A DNA stretch of 64,000 nucleotides from Niveispirillum fermenti. Its GTDB lineage: Bacteria; Pseudomonadota; Alphaproteobacteria; Azospirillales; Azospirillaceae. Positions within the stretch are counted from its first letter, which is position 1. Every line of letters begins with the position of its first letter. The notes below the pieces were generated by a model. It did no database searches. It saw only the letters and a program-made list of their open reading frames with translations, and was not told the origin of the DNA. Positions 50,186-59,057 of the stretch are shown here, piece after piece. Location of the stretch: contig NZ_JBLTXA010000014.1 in NCBI RefSeq assembly GCF_048066175.1, positions 1-64,000 of the forward strand, read 5' to 3'. The position numbers and the translations under genes are program-made.

Positions 50186-53056
50186 ATGACCCTCATCCAC
50201 GAAACCGATTTCGGCACCCCCGCGTCGCGCTCTGAGAAGCTGGTGACGCTGACCATCGATGGTCAGTCCGTCACGGTGCCGGAAGGCACCTCCATCATGC
50301 GCGCGGCGATGGAGATGGGGACGCAGATCCCCAAGCTGTGCGCCACCGACACGGTGGACGCCTTCGGATCCTGCCGCCTGTGCCTGGTGGAGATCGAGGG
50401 GCGGGCCGGCACGCCGTCCTCCTGCACCACGCCCGTGGCGCCGGGGCTGAACGTGAAGACCCAGACCCCGCGCCTGAAGCAACTGCGCAAGGGGGTGATG
50501 GAGCTTTACATCTCCGACCATCCGCTGGACTGCCTGACCTGTGCGGCGAATGGCGATTGCGAATTGCAGGATATGGCCGGGGCCGTGGGCCTGCGCGAGG
50601 TGCGCTATGGCATGGACGGGGCCAACCATTTCAAGGCCGACAGCCCGCTGTCGATGCCCAAGGACGAGAGCAATCCCTATTTCACCTATGATCCTGCCAA
50701 ATGCATCGTCTGTTCCCGCTGCGTGCGGGCCTGCGAGGAGGTGCAGGGCACCTTCGCCCTGACCATCGAGGGGCGCGGCTTCGACAGCCGCGTATCGCCC
50801 GGCCAGCATGACGCCTTCCTGGACAGTGATTGCGTGTCCTGCGGTGCCTGTGTGCAGGCCTGCCCCACCGCCACCTTGCAGGAAAAATCGGTCATCGAGA
50901 TCGGGCAGCCGGAACATTCCGTCGTCACCACCTGCGCCTATTGCGGCGTGGGCTGCGCCTTCAAGGCGGAAATGCGGGGTGACGAGCTGGTGCGCATGGT
51001 CCCCTACAAGGATGGCAAGGCCAACCGGGGCCATTCCTGCGTTAAAGGGCGGTTCGCCTGGGGCTATGCCACCCACAAGGAACGCATCCTGTCGCCCATG
51101 ATCCGCGACAGCATCGATCAGCCCTGGCGTGAGGTCGGCTGGGAAGAGGCGATCGGCTTCACTGCCGACCGGCTGAAGAATATCCAGGCCAGATATGGCA
51201 AGGACAGCATCGGCGGCATCACTTCGTCCCGCTGCACCAATGAGGAAACCTTCCTGGTGCAGAAGCTGATCCGCGCGGGCTTTGGCACCAACAATGTCGA
51301 TACCTGTGCGCGCGTCTGCCACTCCCCCACCGGCTATGGACTCAAGACCACCTTCGGCACCTCGGCCGGAACGCAGGATTTCGATAGCGTGGAGGATACC
51401 GATGTCGTCATCGTCATCGGTGCCAACCCGACCGACGGGCATCCCGTCTTCGCATCGCGCCTGAAAAAGCGGTTGCGCCAGGGGGCGAAGCTGATCGTCA
51501 TCGATCCGCGCCGCATCGACCTGGTGAAATCGCCGCATATCAAGGCGGAGGTGCATCTGCCGCTTCGCCCCGGCACCAATGTCGCCATCGTGACGGCGCT
51601 GGCCCATGTCATCGTGACGGAAGGATTGGCGGACGAGGAGTTCGTGCGCGAGCGTTGCGACTGGGCGGAGTTCCAGGAATGGGCCGCCTTCGTGGCCGAA
51701 CCGCGCAACAGCCCGGAAGTGGTCGGGCCGATGGCCGGGGTCGAGCCCGATGCCATCCGTCAGGCGGCAAGGCTGTTCGCCACGGGCGGCAACGGCGCCG
51801 TCTATTACGGCCTGGGCGTCACGGAACATTCCCAGGGCACCACCACTGTGATGGCCATCGCCAATCTGGCCATGGCCACCGGCAATATCGGCCGGCCGGG
51901 CGTGGGTGTGAACCCGCTGCGGGGACAGAACAATGTCCAGGGTGCCTGCGACATGGGTTCCTTCCCGCATGAATTCTCCGGCTACCGCCACGTCTCCGAC
52001 GATGCCACGCGGCAGATGTTCGAGGAATTGTGGGGCGTGCCCCTGTCGGGGGAACCGGGCCTGCGCATCCCCAACATGCTGGACGCCGCCGTCGATGGCA
52101 CGTTCAAGGGGCTCTACGTCCAGGGGGAGGATATTCTTCAGTCCGACCCCAACACCCATCATGTGGCCGCCGGTCTGGCCGCCATGGAATGCGTCATCGT
52201 GCAGGACCTGTTCCTGAACGAGACGGCGAACTATGCCCATGTCTTCCTGCCCGGCTGCACGTTTCTGGAAAAGGACGGCACCTTCACCAATGCCGAACGC
52301 CGCATCCAGCGCGTGCGCCGGGTGATGGCGCCGCTGAACGGCTATGCCGACTGGGAGGTGACGCTGCTGCTGGCCCGCGCCATGGGGTTCAAGATGGATT
52401 ACGCCCATCCCAGCCAGATCATGGACGAGATATCCCGGGTCACCCCCAGCTTCAAGGGTGTGTCTTACCAGCGGCTGGAGGAGATGGGGTCCATCCAATG
52501 GCCTTGCAACGACAAGGCACCGCTCGGCACGCCCGTCATGCATATCGATGGGTTCGTGCGCGGCAAGGGCAAGTTCGTGATCACGGAGTATATCCCGACG
52601 GAAGAACGCACGGGCGCACGCTTCCCCCTGCTGCTGACCACGGGCCGCATCCTGTCGCAATATAATGTCGGTGCCCAGACCCGGCGAACCGCCAACACCG
52701 TGTTCCACGGGGAGGACCGGTTGGAGATCCACCCCCATGATGCGGAGAATCGCGGCATCCGCGATGGCGACTGGGTGAAGCTGCAAAGCCGGGCGGGGGA
52801 GACCAGCCTGCGGGCGGAAATCACCGACCGGGTGGCGCCGGGTGTGGTCTACACCACCTTCCACCATCCCGACACGCAGGCCAACGTCATCACCACCGAC
52901 TATTCCGACTGGGCCACCAATTGTCCGGAATACAAGGTGACGGCCGTCCAGGTGGCCCCCAGCAACGGCCCCAGCAAGTGGCAGCGGGAATATGAGGCGC
53001 ATGCCCAGCGTTCCCGCCGCATCGAAGGGCATGACCCGGCCGAGGCGGCTGAATGA
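50186..53056 (+). CDS. fdsA: Formate dehydrogenase alpha subunit (molybdoenzyme)
   Basis: A 956-aa catalytic subunit with a bis-MGD molybdenum site. N-terminal [2Fe-2S] ligands C52, C63, C66 and C80; a histidine-ligated cluster (H112, C116, C119, C125); two ferredoxin-type [4Fe-4S] sites (CIVCSRCVRAC and CVSCGACVQAC); and the proximal [4Fe-4S] CAYCGVGC. The molybdenum ligand is C378 with H379 in CARVCHSPTGYG, so it is a cysteine, not a selenocysteine, enzyme. It oxidises formate to CO2 in the cytoplasm, with reverse activity possible. It starts ten bases after fdsB and overlaps fdsC. Confidence 0.97.
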   Translation: MTLIHETDFGTPASRSEKLVTLTIDGQSVTVPEGTSIMRAAMEMGTQIPKLCATDTVDAFGSCRLCLVEIEGRAGTPSSCTTPVAPGLNVKTQTPRLKQLRKGVMELYISDHPLDCLTCAANGDCELQDMAGAVGLREVRYGMDGANHFKADSPLSMPKDESNPYFTYDPAKCIVCSRCVRACEEVQGTFALTIEGRGFDSRVSPGQHDAFLDSDCVSCGACVQACPTATLQEKSVIEIGQPEHSVVTTCAYCGVGCAFKAEMRGDELVRMVPYKDGKANRGHSCVKGRFAWGYATHKERILSPMIRDSIDQPWREVGWEEAIGFTADRLKNIQARYGKDSIGGITSSRCTNEETFLVQKLIRAGFGTNNVDTCARVCHSPTGYGLKTTFGTSAGTQDFDSVEDTDVVIVIGANPTDGHPVFASRLKKRLRQGAKLIVIDPRRIDLVKSPHIKAEVHLPLRPGTNVAIVTALAHVIVTEGLADEEFVRERCDWAEFQEWAAFVAEPRNSPEVVGPMAGVEPDAIRQAARLFATGGNGAVYYGLGVTEHSQGTTTVMAIANLAMATGNIGRPGVGVNPLRGQNNVQGACDMGSFPHEFSGYRHVSDDATRQMFEELWGVPLSGEPGLRIPNMLDAAVDGTFKGLYVQGEDILQSDPNTHHVAAGLAAMECVIVQDLFLNETANYAHVFLPGCTFLEKDGTFTNAERRIQRVRRVMAPLNGYADWEVTLLLARAMGFKMDYAHPSQIMDEISRVTPSFKGVSYQRLEEMGSIQWPCNDKAPLGTPVMHIDGFVRGKGKFVITEYIPTEERTGARFPLLLTTGRILSQYNVGAQTRRTANTVFHGEDRLEIHPHDAENRGIRDGDWVKLQSRAGETSLRAEITDRVAPGVVYTTFHHPDTQANVITTDYSDWATNCPEYKVTAVQVAPSNGPSKWQREYEAHAQRSRRIEGHDPAEAAE

Positions 53057-53874
53057 CAGGACCGGCGAAACCCCTGAAGCGGCTGGCATGGCGCGACGGC
53101 GCCATGCAGGAAGGGACCCGCATCGTGGCCGAAGAGGTGCCCGTGGCCATCGTGCATGATGGCGCCACCTATGCCGTGATGATGGCCAGCCCCGCCGACC
53201 TGGAGGATTTCGCCATCGGCTTCAGCCTGACAGAAGGCGTCATCGACGACCGGACGGAGGTGGAGGAGCTGGAACTGGTCGAGACGGAGCTGGGCTGGGT
53301 GGCCCGCATGTGGCTGTCCAAACGGTCGCGCAGCGTATTGTCGGCCCGCCGTCGCCGGCTGACCGGGCCCGCGGGCTGCGGCCTGTGCGGCGTGGAAAGC
53401 CTGACGGAAGCCGTCCGGCCCGCGCGGCCCGTCGGCCCCGGCCGGCCCCTGACGCCGCTGGCCCTGGCCAGGGGCTTCGACGCCATGCAGACGGCCCAGA
53501 CATTGGGCCGTCTGACCCGCGCCGTGCATGCCGCCGCCTTTCTGGCCCCGGACGGCACCCTCACCGTGCGCGAGGATGTGGGCCGGCACAATGCACTGGA
53601 CAAGCTGATCGGCGCGCTGGCCCGGCAAGGACGCAACGCCTGCGACGGGGCCATCCTGATGACCAGCCGCGTGTCGGTGGAACTGGTGCAGAAGGCGGCC
53701 ATGGCCGGTGCCCCGATCCTGGCCGCCGTCTCGGCACCGTCCACGCTGGCCGTGACGCTGGCCGACGGGGCAGGCATGACATTGGTGGCCGTGGCCCGCG
53801 CCGACGGGTTCGAGCTGTTCACGCATCCCCACCGCATTTCGACCAAAGCCGAGGAGCAACCCCGTGTCGCCTGA
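53053..53874 (+). CDS. fdsC: FdsC/FdhD sulfurtransferase-type maturation factor
   Basis: A 273-aa FdhD-family protein. The CxxC pair that carries sulfur to the molybdenum cofactor is C109/C112 in AGCGLCGVESL. EDFAIGFSLTEGVI, VREDVGRHNALDKLIG and LMTSRVSVELVQKAAMAGAP are family blocks. It sulfurates and inserts bis-MGD into FdsA. The ATG lies in the ATGA overlap with fdsA, and the end overlaps fdsD. Confidence 0.93.
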   Translation: MTGPAKPLKRLAWRDGAMQEGTRIVAEEVPVAIVHDGATYAVMMASPADLEDFAIGFSLTEGVIDDRTEVEELELVETELGWVARMWLSKRSRSVLSARRRRLTGPAGCGLCGVESLTEAVRPARPVGPGRPLTPLALARGFDAMQTAQTLGRLTRAVHAAAFLAPDGTLTVREDVGRHNALDKLIGALARQGRNACDGAILMTSRVSVELVQKAAMAGAPILAAVSAPSTLAVTLADGAGMTLVAVARADGFELFTHPHRISTKAEEQPRVA

Positions 53875-54079
53875 CAAGCTGGTCATGATGGCCAACCAGA
53901 TCGGCGCCTTCTTCGCCAGCCAGGGCCCGCAAGGGGCCGATGGCGTGGCCGATCATATCAGAAGCTTCTGGGACCCCCGCATGCGAGCCGGAATCTTCGA
54001 TCATCTCGATAACAAGGGCGGCGAGGGGTTGAGCCCCATCGTCGTCCAGGCGTTGGAAAGCCTGCGACCCAAACCATAA
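53864..54079 (+). CDS. fdsD: Formate dehydrogenase delta subunit
   Basis: A 71-aa protein with the FdsD pattern: VMMANQIGAFFASQGPQGAD, then HIRSFWDPRMRAGIFDHLD and GLSPIVVQALESL. Its role is in maturation of the FdsA-type enzyme, and it is a small component of the complex. It starts with GTG at 53864, inside the end of fdsC, behind GAGGAGCAACCCC. It closes the fds operon. Confidence 0.93.
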   Translation: MSPDKLVMMANQIGAFFASQGPQGADGVADHIRSFWDPRMRAGIFDHLDNKGGEGLSPIVVQALESLRPKP

Positions 54080-54434
54080 GGAGTGCTCCGTTCCCGTCGC
54101 CTGCACTGCGACGATCCTGCCCCCGGGCAAACCCGACCCCGCCCATGGGTATCCGTTCCAGCGTTCTTTCCACCCCCCTTTGACCAGGCGGGGTCCAGGC
54201 TTGAGGCGTGGTGAGCGCCCATGCGCTTCGTGTCGCGGCACGCCGCCGCGTCCTGCCGGACCAGGGGTCGAAGAGCATCAGCACGGAATATAAAGACACC
54301 GGAAACGCACCCGCGTCTCCGGCTGAAGCTTTTTGTCCAAATTCCCGACCGGCACCAGACCCAAGAAGTGCCGGCATTTGTGCGTCCATCCAGAACCGCC
54401 CCTCCAGGGCGAACGAGCAGGAGGAAATGAGGGC
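54080..54434. other. Gap between fdsD and the carrier gene
   Basis: These 355 bases hold no gene I can support. Only a weak dyad (GTCGC near 54098 with GCGAC near 54109) is visible, without a T-run, so I cannot say whether the fds transcript stops here or continues into the carrier gene. Confidence 0.45.
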
Positions 54435-56081
54435 ATGGTAGCAGCAGACCAAACCCAGGATCAGGGCGCGGGGCAACCCGGCCTGCTTGACCGGGAGCGC
54501 ATCATCGCGCATGCGGGCTTCAACCGCTGGCTGGTGCCGCCGGCGGCATTGGCCATCCATCTCTGTATCGGCATGGCCTATGGTTTCAGCGTGTTCTGGC
54601 TGCCGCTCAGCCAGTCGCTGGGGGTGACGGCACCCCTCGCATGCCCGGCGGATGCCGGTCTGCTGAATGCCCTGTTCACCACCTCCTGCGACTGGAAGGT
54701 CGCGGATCTGGGCTGGATGTACACGCTGTTCTTCGTTCTGCTGGGTTCCTCGGCCGCCATCTGGGGCGGCTGGCTGGAACGGGAAGGCCCGCGCAAGGCC
54801 GGCTTCGTGGCCGCGCTCTGCTGGTGCGGCGGCCTGCTGATCTCAGCACTCGGCATCTACACCCATCAATTGTGGCTGATGTGGCTGGGTTCCGGCGTCA
54901 TCGGCGGTATCGGGCTGGGGCTGGGCTATATTTCGCCCGTCTCCACCCTGGTCAAATGGTTCCCCGACCGGCGCGGCATGGCGACCGGCATGGCCATCAT
55001 GGGCTTCGGTGGCGGTGCCATGATCGGGTCCCCGTTGGCCAACATGCTGATGAATGCCTTCAAGACGGATACGTCGGTGGGGGTGTGGGAAACCTTCGTC
55101 GTGCTGGCCCTGATCTATTTCGTCTTCATGATGGCCGGTGCCTTCGGCTACCGCATCCCGCCGCAGGGTTGGCAGCCCACGGGCTGGACCCCGCCCGCAC
55201 CCAGCACCAACAGCATGATCGCGCATGGCAATGTGCATGTGAAGGATGCGCACAAGACCCGGCAGTTCTGGCTGATCTGGGCTGTTCTGTGCCTGAACGT
55301 GTCGGCCGGCATCGGTGTGCTGGGCATGGCGTCGCCCATGCTGCAGGAGATTTTTGGCGGCGCCCTGCTGGGCCGACCGGATCTCGGTTTCGCTGACCTG
55401 GATGGCGAACAGAAGAAACAGATCGCCGGTATCGCAGCGGGCTTCGCGGGGCTTCTGTCCCTGTTCAACATCGTCGGCCGCTTCTTCTGGGCATCACTGT
55501 CGGACAAGATGGGTCGCAAGATGACCTATCTGACCTTCTTCGCGCTGGGCATCGTGCTTTACGCCTCGGCCCCGTCACTGGCGCATATGGGCTCGAAGAT
55601 CGGCTTCGTCGTGGCCTTCTGCATCATCCTGTCCATGTATGGCGGCGGCTTTGCCACCGTACCCGCCTATCTGGCTGACATGTTCGGCACGAAATATGTC
55701 GGTGCCATCCATGGCCGGCTGTTGACGGCCTGGTCCACGGCCGGCATCGTCGGTCCCGTGGTCGTGAACTATATCCGCGAGGCGCAGATCGCCGCCGGCG
55801 TGCCGCGCGCCCAGGTTTACGACTATACGATGTATATCCTGGCCGGCTTCCTGGTGCTGGGCCTGATCGCCAATGCGCTGGTCAAGCCCGTGGACCGTAA
55901 GTGGTTCATGAAGGAGGATGACGGGCCGGCACCGGCCGTGGCCGCGGTCACCGGCAACCACAGCGATGTGGGCAGCGGCGGGATCGACACCAAGGTGGTG
56001 CTGGCCTGGCTGGCCGTCGGCATCCCCGTCATCTATGGCGTTTACCAGACGATGCAGAGCGTCGTGAAACTGTTCCAGTAG
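54435..56081 (+). CDS. OxlT-like MFS carrier (formate/oxalate type)
   Basis: A 548-aa MFS protein with 12 helices and an extra hydrophobic segment at the C-terminus (VVLAWLAVGIPVIYGVYQTM). The oxalate/formate-antiporter-like signatures include AYGFSVFWLPLSQSLGV, GYISPVSTLVKWFPDRRGMATGMAIMGFGGGAMIG, and a later FNIVGRFFWASLSDKMGRK. A long loop of about 45 residues follows helix 2-3 (TAPLACPADAGLLNAL...). It follows the formate dehydrogenase genes by 355 bases, so import or export of formate or a related acid is plausible but not shown. The ATG at 54435 is preceded by GAGGAAATGAGGG. A hairpin ends the gene. Confidence 0.83.
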   Translation: MVAADQTQDQGAGQPGLLDRERIIAHAGFNRWLVPPAALAIHLCIGMAYGFSVFWLPLSQSLGVTAPLACPADAGLLNALFTTSCDWKVADLGWMYTLFFVLLGSSAAIWGGWLEREGPRKAGFVAALCWCGGLLISALGIYTHQLWLMWLGSGVIGGIGLGLGYISPVSTLVKWFPDRRGMATGMAIMGFGGGAMIGSPLANMLMNAFKTDTSVGVWETFVVLALIYFVFMMAGAFGYRIPPQGWQPTGWTPPAPSTNSMIAHGNVHVKDAHKTRQFWLIWAVLCLNVSAGIGVLGMASPMLQEIFGGALLGRPDLGFADLDGEQKKQIAGIAAGFAGLLSLFNIVGRFFWASLSDKMGRKMTYLTFFALGIVLYASAPSLAHMGSKIGFVVAFCIILSMYGGGFATVPAYLADMFGTKYVGAIHGRLLTAWSTAGIVGPVVVNYIREAQIAAGVPRAQVYDYTMYILAGFLVLGLIANALVKPVDRKWFMKEDDGPAPAVAAVTGNHSDVGSGGIDTKVVLAWLAVGIPVIYGVYQTMQSVVKLFQ

Positions 56082-56119
56082 GCCGGGCACCGCCCGTCCC
56101 GCTGCGCAATGATCAACCC

Positions 56120-56148
56120 TGGCCGGCCGGGCCCATCCCGGCCGGCCA
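56120..56148 (+). terminator. Hairpin after the OxlT-like carrier gene
   Basis: TGGCCGGCCGGG (56120-56131) pairs perfectly with CCCGGCCGGCCA (56137-56148) around a five-base loop, followed by TTTC. It lies 40 bases after the carrier stop. Confidence 0.7.
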
Positions 56149-56171
56149 TTTCATGGAGGCACGGGCCCGCA

Positions 56172-56966
56172 ATGCATGTCGCCACCCTGCTGAAGCCGGA
56201 AATGTTCGATGTGGAGATCGATGGAATGGCCGCGTCCATCGCCGGGCTTTTCCCGGACTGGCACGTGCATGACCGGTTCGGACTGGTGATCGACGAGGCG
56301 TTCGGCGGCATCGGCGCCACGCATCTTCTTCAGGCCGCCATGACGGCCTTCTATGCGGTCAGACCTTCCCGTCGCGACATCGTCTATCCGGAGATTTATG
56401 CCTTCCATGTCGGCCGGGGGCATGGGGCGCACGCACCTTATGATTTCTGGCCCGCACGGCGGGAGGTGATCCTGACCACAACGGACCCGCGTGATGTGCT
56501 GGATGCCATCAACGACCGGGGCATCACCCGCCTGGCGGTGCCCGACCGGCCGCCGGCCGCCGTCGAGCATCGGCCGAAAGAGGGGGAGGCCGCACAGGAT
56601 CGCATCGCATCGGCCTTCCTCTATAGTGCCACCGGGCGCGTGGCGGCGCCGGACGTCACCATCACGGGCCGGGACCGGCGGACGGAGTTCAACCCGAACC
56701 AGACGCTGCGCCCCCTGGCCCGGCCCCGGCCACCTGCCGAGGCCGGACGCCCGATGCCGGCATCCGCCCGCCCGGTCAAGGAGGCGGACGACAGCTACAC
56801 ACGCTGGCTTGTGGAGCGCGATGGCGACGTCAGTGATGCGGATCGTGCCCGCGCCCGGTCACGGCGGGAGGATTTGAAACAGGATGGCCTGGCCCGCGAG
56901 ACATACCGTCGCATCAAGGTGGAGGATGCGCTGCTGCGTCTGGCACCGACCGGTGCGGCGGGGTGA
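56172..56966 (+). CDS. Unrecognised 264-aa protein downstream of formate genes
   Basis: I do not recognise this 264-aa soluble protein. Residues 1-120 look like a compact domain (VATLLKPEMFDVEIDGMAAS, FGLVIDEAFGGIGATHLLQ, PEIYAFHVGRGHGAHAPYDF), and the C-terminal half is rich in Arg, Pro and Ala with a predicted disordered centre and a basic helix at the end. No signal peptide or membrane segment is seen. It lies between the OxlT-like carrier and a cytochrome c gene on the same strand. The ATG at 56172 has GGAGG at a long distance; the ATG at 56109 would overlap the carrier terminator. Confidence 0.6.
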   Translation: MHVATLLKPEMFDVEIDGMAASIAGLFPDWHVHDRFGLVIDEAFGGIGATHLLQAAMTAFYAVRPSRRDIVYPEIYAFHVGRGHGAHAPYDFWPARREVILTTTDPRDVLDAINDRGITRLAVPDRPPAAVEHRPKEGEAAQDRIASAFLYSATGRVAAPDVTITGRDRRTEFNPNQTLRPLARPRPPAEAGRPMPASARPVKEADDSYTRWLVERDGDVSDADRARARSRREDLKQDGLARETYRRIKVEDALLRLAPTGAAG

Positions 56967-57071
56967 CCATAGGACCTTTTGTCCGCTTGACCGGATGCCC
57001 GCAAAGCCGATGAAATGCGCACACCCGCCGCATGATCCGGCGTCCCATACCCCCATTGGGAGGACCTGTTG

Positions 57072-57491
57072 ATGAAGTCCCTGTTCGCCGCCCTTGCCCT
57101 GACGGGTGTCGCCGTGCTGTCCGCCGGCACTTCCATGGCCCAGGACGCCGCCAAGGGCGAGGCCGTGTTCAAGAAGTGCATGGCCTGCCACCGCGTCGGC
57201 CCTGACGCCCGCAACCTGGTCGGCCCCATCCTGAACGGCATCGTCGGCCGCACAGCCGGCAAGGTGGACGGCTACAAATATTCGGAGATCAACCACAATG
57301 CCGGCGAAGCCGGCCTGGCCTGGACGGAGGAGGCCCTGCTGGATTATCTGGCCGATCCCAATGGCTATCTGAAGAAGTTCCTGGCCGACAAGGGTCAGTC
57401 GGACAAGGCCGTGGGCGCCACGAAGATGGCCTTCCGCCTGCCCAACGAACAGGAACGCCGCGACGTGATCGCCTTCCTGAAGACCAAGTGA
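57072..57491 (+). CDS. Small class I cytochrome c
   Basis: A 139-aa exported c-type cytochrome. The signal ends near residue 23 (SAGTSMAQ), the heme motif is CMACH, and ATKMAFRLPNEQERRDVIAFL carries the distal methionine ligand. VGPILNGIVGRTAGKVDGYKYS is the cytochrome c2/c550 pattern. It shuttles electrons in the periplasm; its partner is not visible here. GGGAGGACCTGTTG precedes the ATG; a TTG one codon earlier could also start translation. A hairpin at 57498-57528 ends the gene. Confidence 0.92.
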   Translation: MKSLFAALALTGVAVLSAGTSMAQDAAKGEAVFKKCMACHRVGPDARNLVGPILNGIVGRTAGKVDGYKYSEINHNAGEAGLAWTEEALLDYLADPNGYLKKFLADKGQSDKAVGATKMAFRLPNEQERRDVIAFLKTK

Positions 57492-57497
57492 CGGCCG

Positions 57498-57528
57498 GCC
57501 GGCCGGGGTGCGACCCGCCCCGGCCGGC
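57498..57528. terminator. Stem-loop between cytochrome c and thioesterase genes
   Basis: GCCGGCCGGGG (57498-57508) and CCCCGGCCGGC (57518-57528) pair perfectly with a nine-base loop between two convergent genes. No T-run follows on either strand. Confidence 0.65.
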
Positions 57529-57537
57529 ACAACCGCG

Positions 57538-57972
57538 TCAGGCCATCAGCGCCACAAGTGCGGCCCGCATGTTGGCGGGCAGGCTGGTGGGCTTGCGATT
57601 ATCCCGGTCGACATAGACATGGATGAAATGACCGGCGGCCGCGGCCAGTTCCGCCCCTGACTTGAAGATCCCCACCTCGTACCGCACGCTGCTGTTGCCC
57701 AGGTGGCCGACACGGATGCCGATTTCCAGCCGGTCGGGAAAGGCGACGGAGGCGAAATATTTACAGCCCGTCTCCACCACCAGGCCGATCACGCCGCCCC
57801 GATGGATGTCCAACACGCCGCGTTCGATCAGATAGCCATTCACGGCCGTATCGAAATAGGAATAATAGGTCACGTTGTTGACGTGGCCATAGATGTCATT
57901 ATCCATCCACCTTGTGTCCAGCGTCCGGAAATGCGGAAAATGATCGCGCGATGGCGGTGTCGGCCGGGCCAT
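57538..57972 (-). CDS. Hotdog-fold acyl-CoA thioesterase
   Basis: A 144-aa 4-hydroxybenzoyl-CoA/YbgC-type thioesterase. The signature DTRWMDNDIYGHVNNVTYYSYFDTAVN contains the active-site aspartate in the MDNDIYGHVNN turn (shortened: DNDIYGHVNNVTYYSYFDTA). It hydrolyses acyl-CoA thioesters; the chain preference is unknown. GGGGGAGCGAGAATCC precedes the ATG. It lies 35 bases behind a TesB-type gene on the same strand, so two thioesterases are probably cotranscribed. Confidence 0.88.
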   Translation of the reverse strand: MARPTPPSRDHFPHFRTLDTRWMDNDIYGHVNNVTYYSYFDTAVNGYLIERGVLDIHRGGVIGLVVETGCKYFASVAFPDRLEIGIRVGHLGNSSVRYEVGIFKSGAELAAAAGHFIHVYVDRDNRKPTSLPANMRAALVALMA

Positions 57973-58007
57973 GGATTCTCGCTCCCCCTTCAGTCTGTTC
58001 GTCTGGC

Positions 58008-58910
58008 TCAGGATGCAGGCCGCGCGCGGCGGATCAAGCCCTCCTGCGCGGCACTGGCGATCAGCCGTCCCTGACGGTCGAATATCTGGCCACGGTTCAG
58101 GCCGCGGCCCTGACCGGCCCAGGGGCTGTCCATGCTGTAAAGCATCCAGTCATCGACCCGGAAATCCTGGGCATGAAACCACACGGCATGATCCAGGCTG
58201 GCCGATTTCGCCGTCCGGCCCAGCCAGCTTATCGCATGCGGCAGCACGGCGGTCCCCAGAAGCCCCATGTCGGTGATATAGGCCAGGGCCACCCGATGCA
58301 GGTCCGGATCGTCCGCCAGCGGGGAGACGACGCGGAACCAGAGATGCTGTACCGGTTCGCGGGGCACGGGCCGCGTCGGGTCCACCGGATCGACAAGGCG
58401 CAGTTCCACCGCGCGGCGATGGGCCAGCAGCGCCCGTGATTCCGGCGGCAGCCGTTCCGCCACCGACATGAAGAAGGCATATTCGCTGGGCAGGTCCTCC
58501 GGATGGGGGACCTGGGGCATGGCATCACGCTGATGGTTGCAACCCTCTTCCGGCACCTGGAAGGAAGCCGTCAGCGTCAGGATGGGCACGCCGCCCTGCA
58601 GCGCCTCCACCCGGCGGGTAGCGAAACTGCGGCCGTCATAATCGCGGTGGACCCGGAAATCAATGGGATAATCCTCGTCCCCGCCGCGCATGAAATAGGC
58701 ATGCAGCGAATGGACGCTGCGGACAGGGTCGACCGTGCGCATGGCCGATGCCAGGGCCTGGGCCACCACCTGGCCGCCGAACACCCGACCCTTGCCGCCG
58801 ATCAGGCGGGAGCCCTGATACAAATCCCTTTCCAGTTCCGTGACCGTCAGCAGACGGGTCAGGCGGGCCACCAGTTCCTCCGGCGGAATGGCGTTGTAGT
58901 CCTCGATCAT
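58008..58910 (-). CDS. tesB: Acyl-CoA thioesterase II
   Basis: A 300-aa double-hotdog thioesterase. RVFGGQVVAQALASAMRTVD, VHSLHAYFMRGGDEDYPIDF and SLDHAVWFHAQDFRVDDWMLY are TesB blocks; the last holds the catalytic aspartate of the Asp/Thr/Gln triad. It cleaves medium- and long-chain acyl-CoAs. A family-typical end (QEGLIRRARP) completes it. Start at ATG 58910 behind AGAAAGGTCCCGCG. It is 147 bases from the divergent aldo/keto reductase gene. Confidence 0.93.
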   Translation of the reverse strand: MIEDYNAIPPEELVARLTRLLTVTELERDLYQGSRLIGGKGRVFGGQVVAQALASAMRTVDPVRSVHSLHAYFMRGGDEDYPIDFRVHRDYDGRSFATRRVEALQGGVPILTLTASFQVPEEGCNHQRDAMPQVPHPEDLPSEYAFFMSVAERLPPESRALLAHRRAVELRLVDPVDPTRPVPREPVQHLWFRVVSPLADDPDLHRVALAYITDMGLLGTAVLPHAISWLGRTAKSASLDHAVWFHAQDFRVDDWMLYSMDSPWAGQGRGLNRGQIFDRQGRLIASAAQEGLIRRARPAS

Positions 58911-59057
58911 CGCGGGACCTTTCTCTCTTCTGCACTCGATCCGCCTCCCACTATTTTAGCCGGCGCCTGTGCTGGCAAGGGGGCAGCCATCGCGATGGCG
59001 GCATGGGAGAAATGCGGGTAGAAGGACATCCGGATATGCCGCCCGGAGAAAGCCGCC

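Noticed and set aside
50093..53089. A 998-codon open frame on the minus strand
   Set aside because: It is the antisense of fdsA, which has all cofactor motifs. The His-, Gly- and Gln-rich product is typical of a shadow frame.
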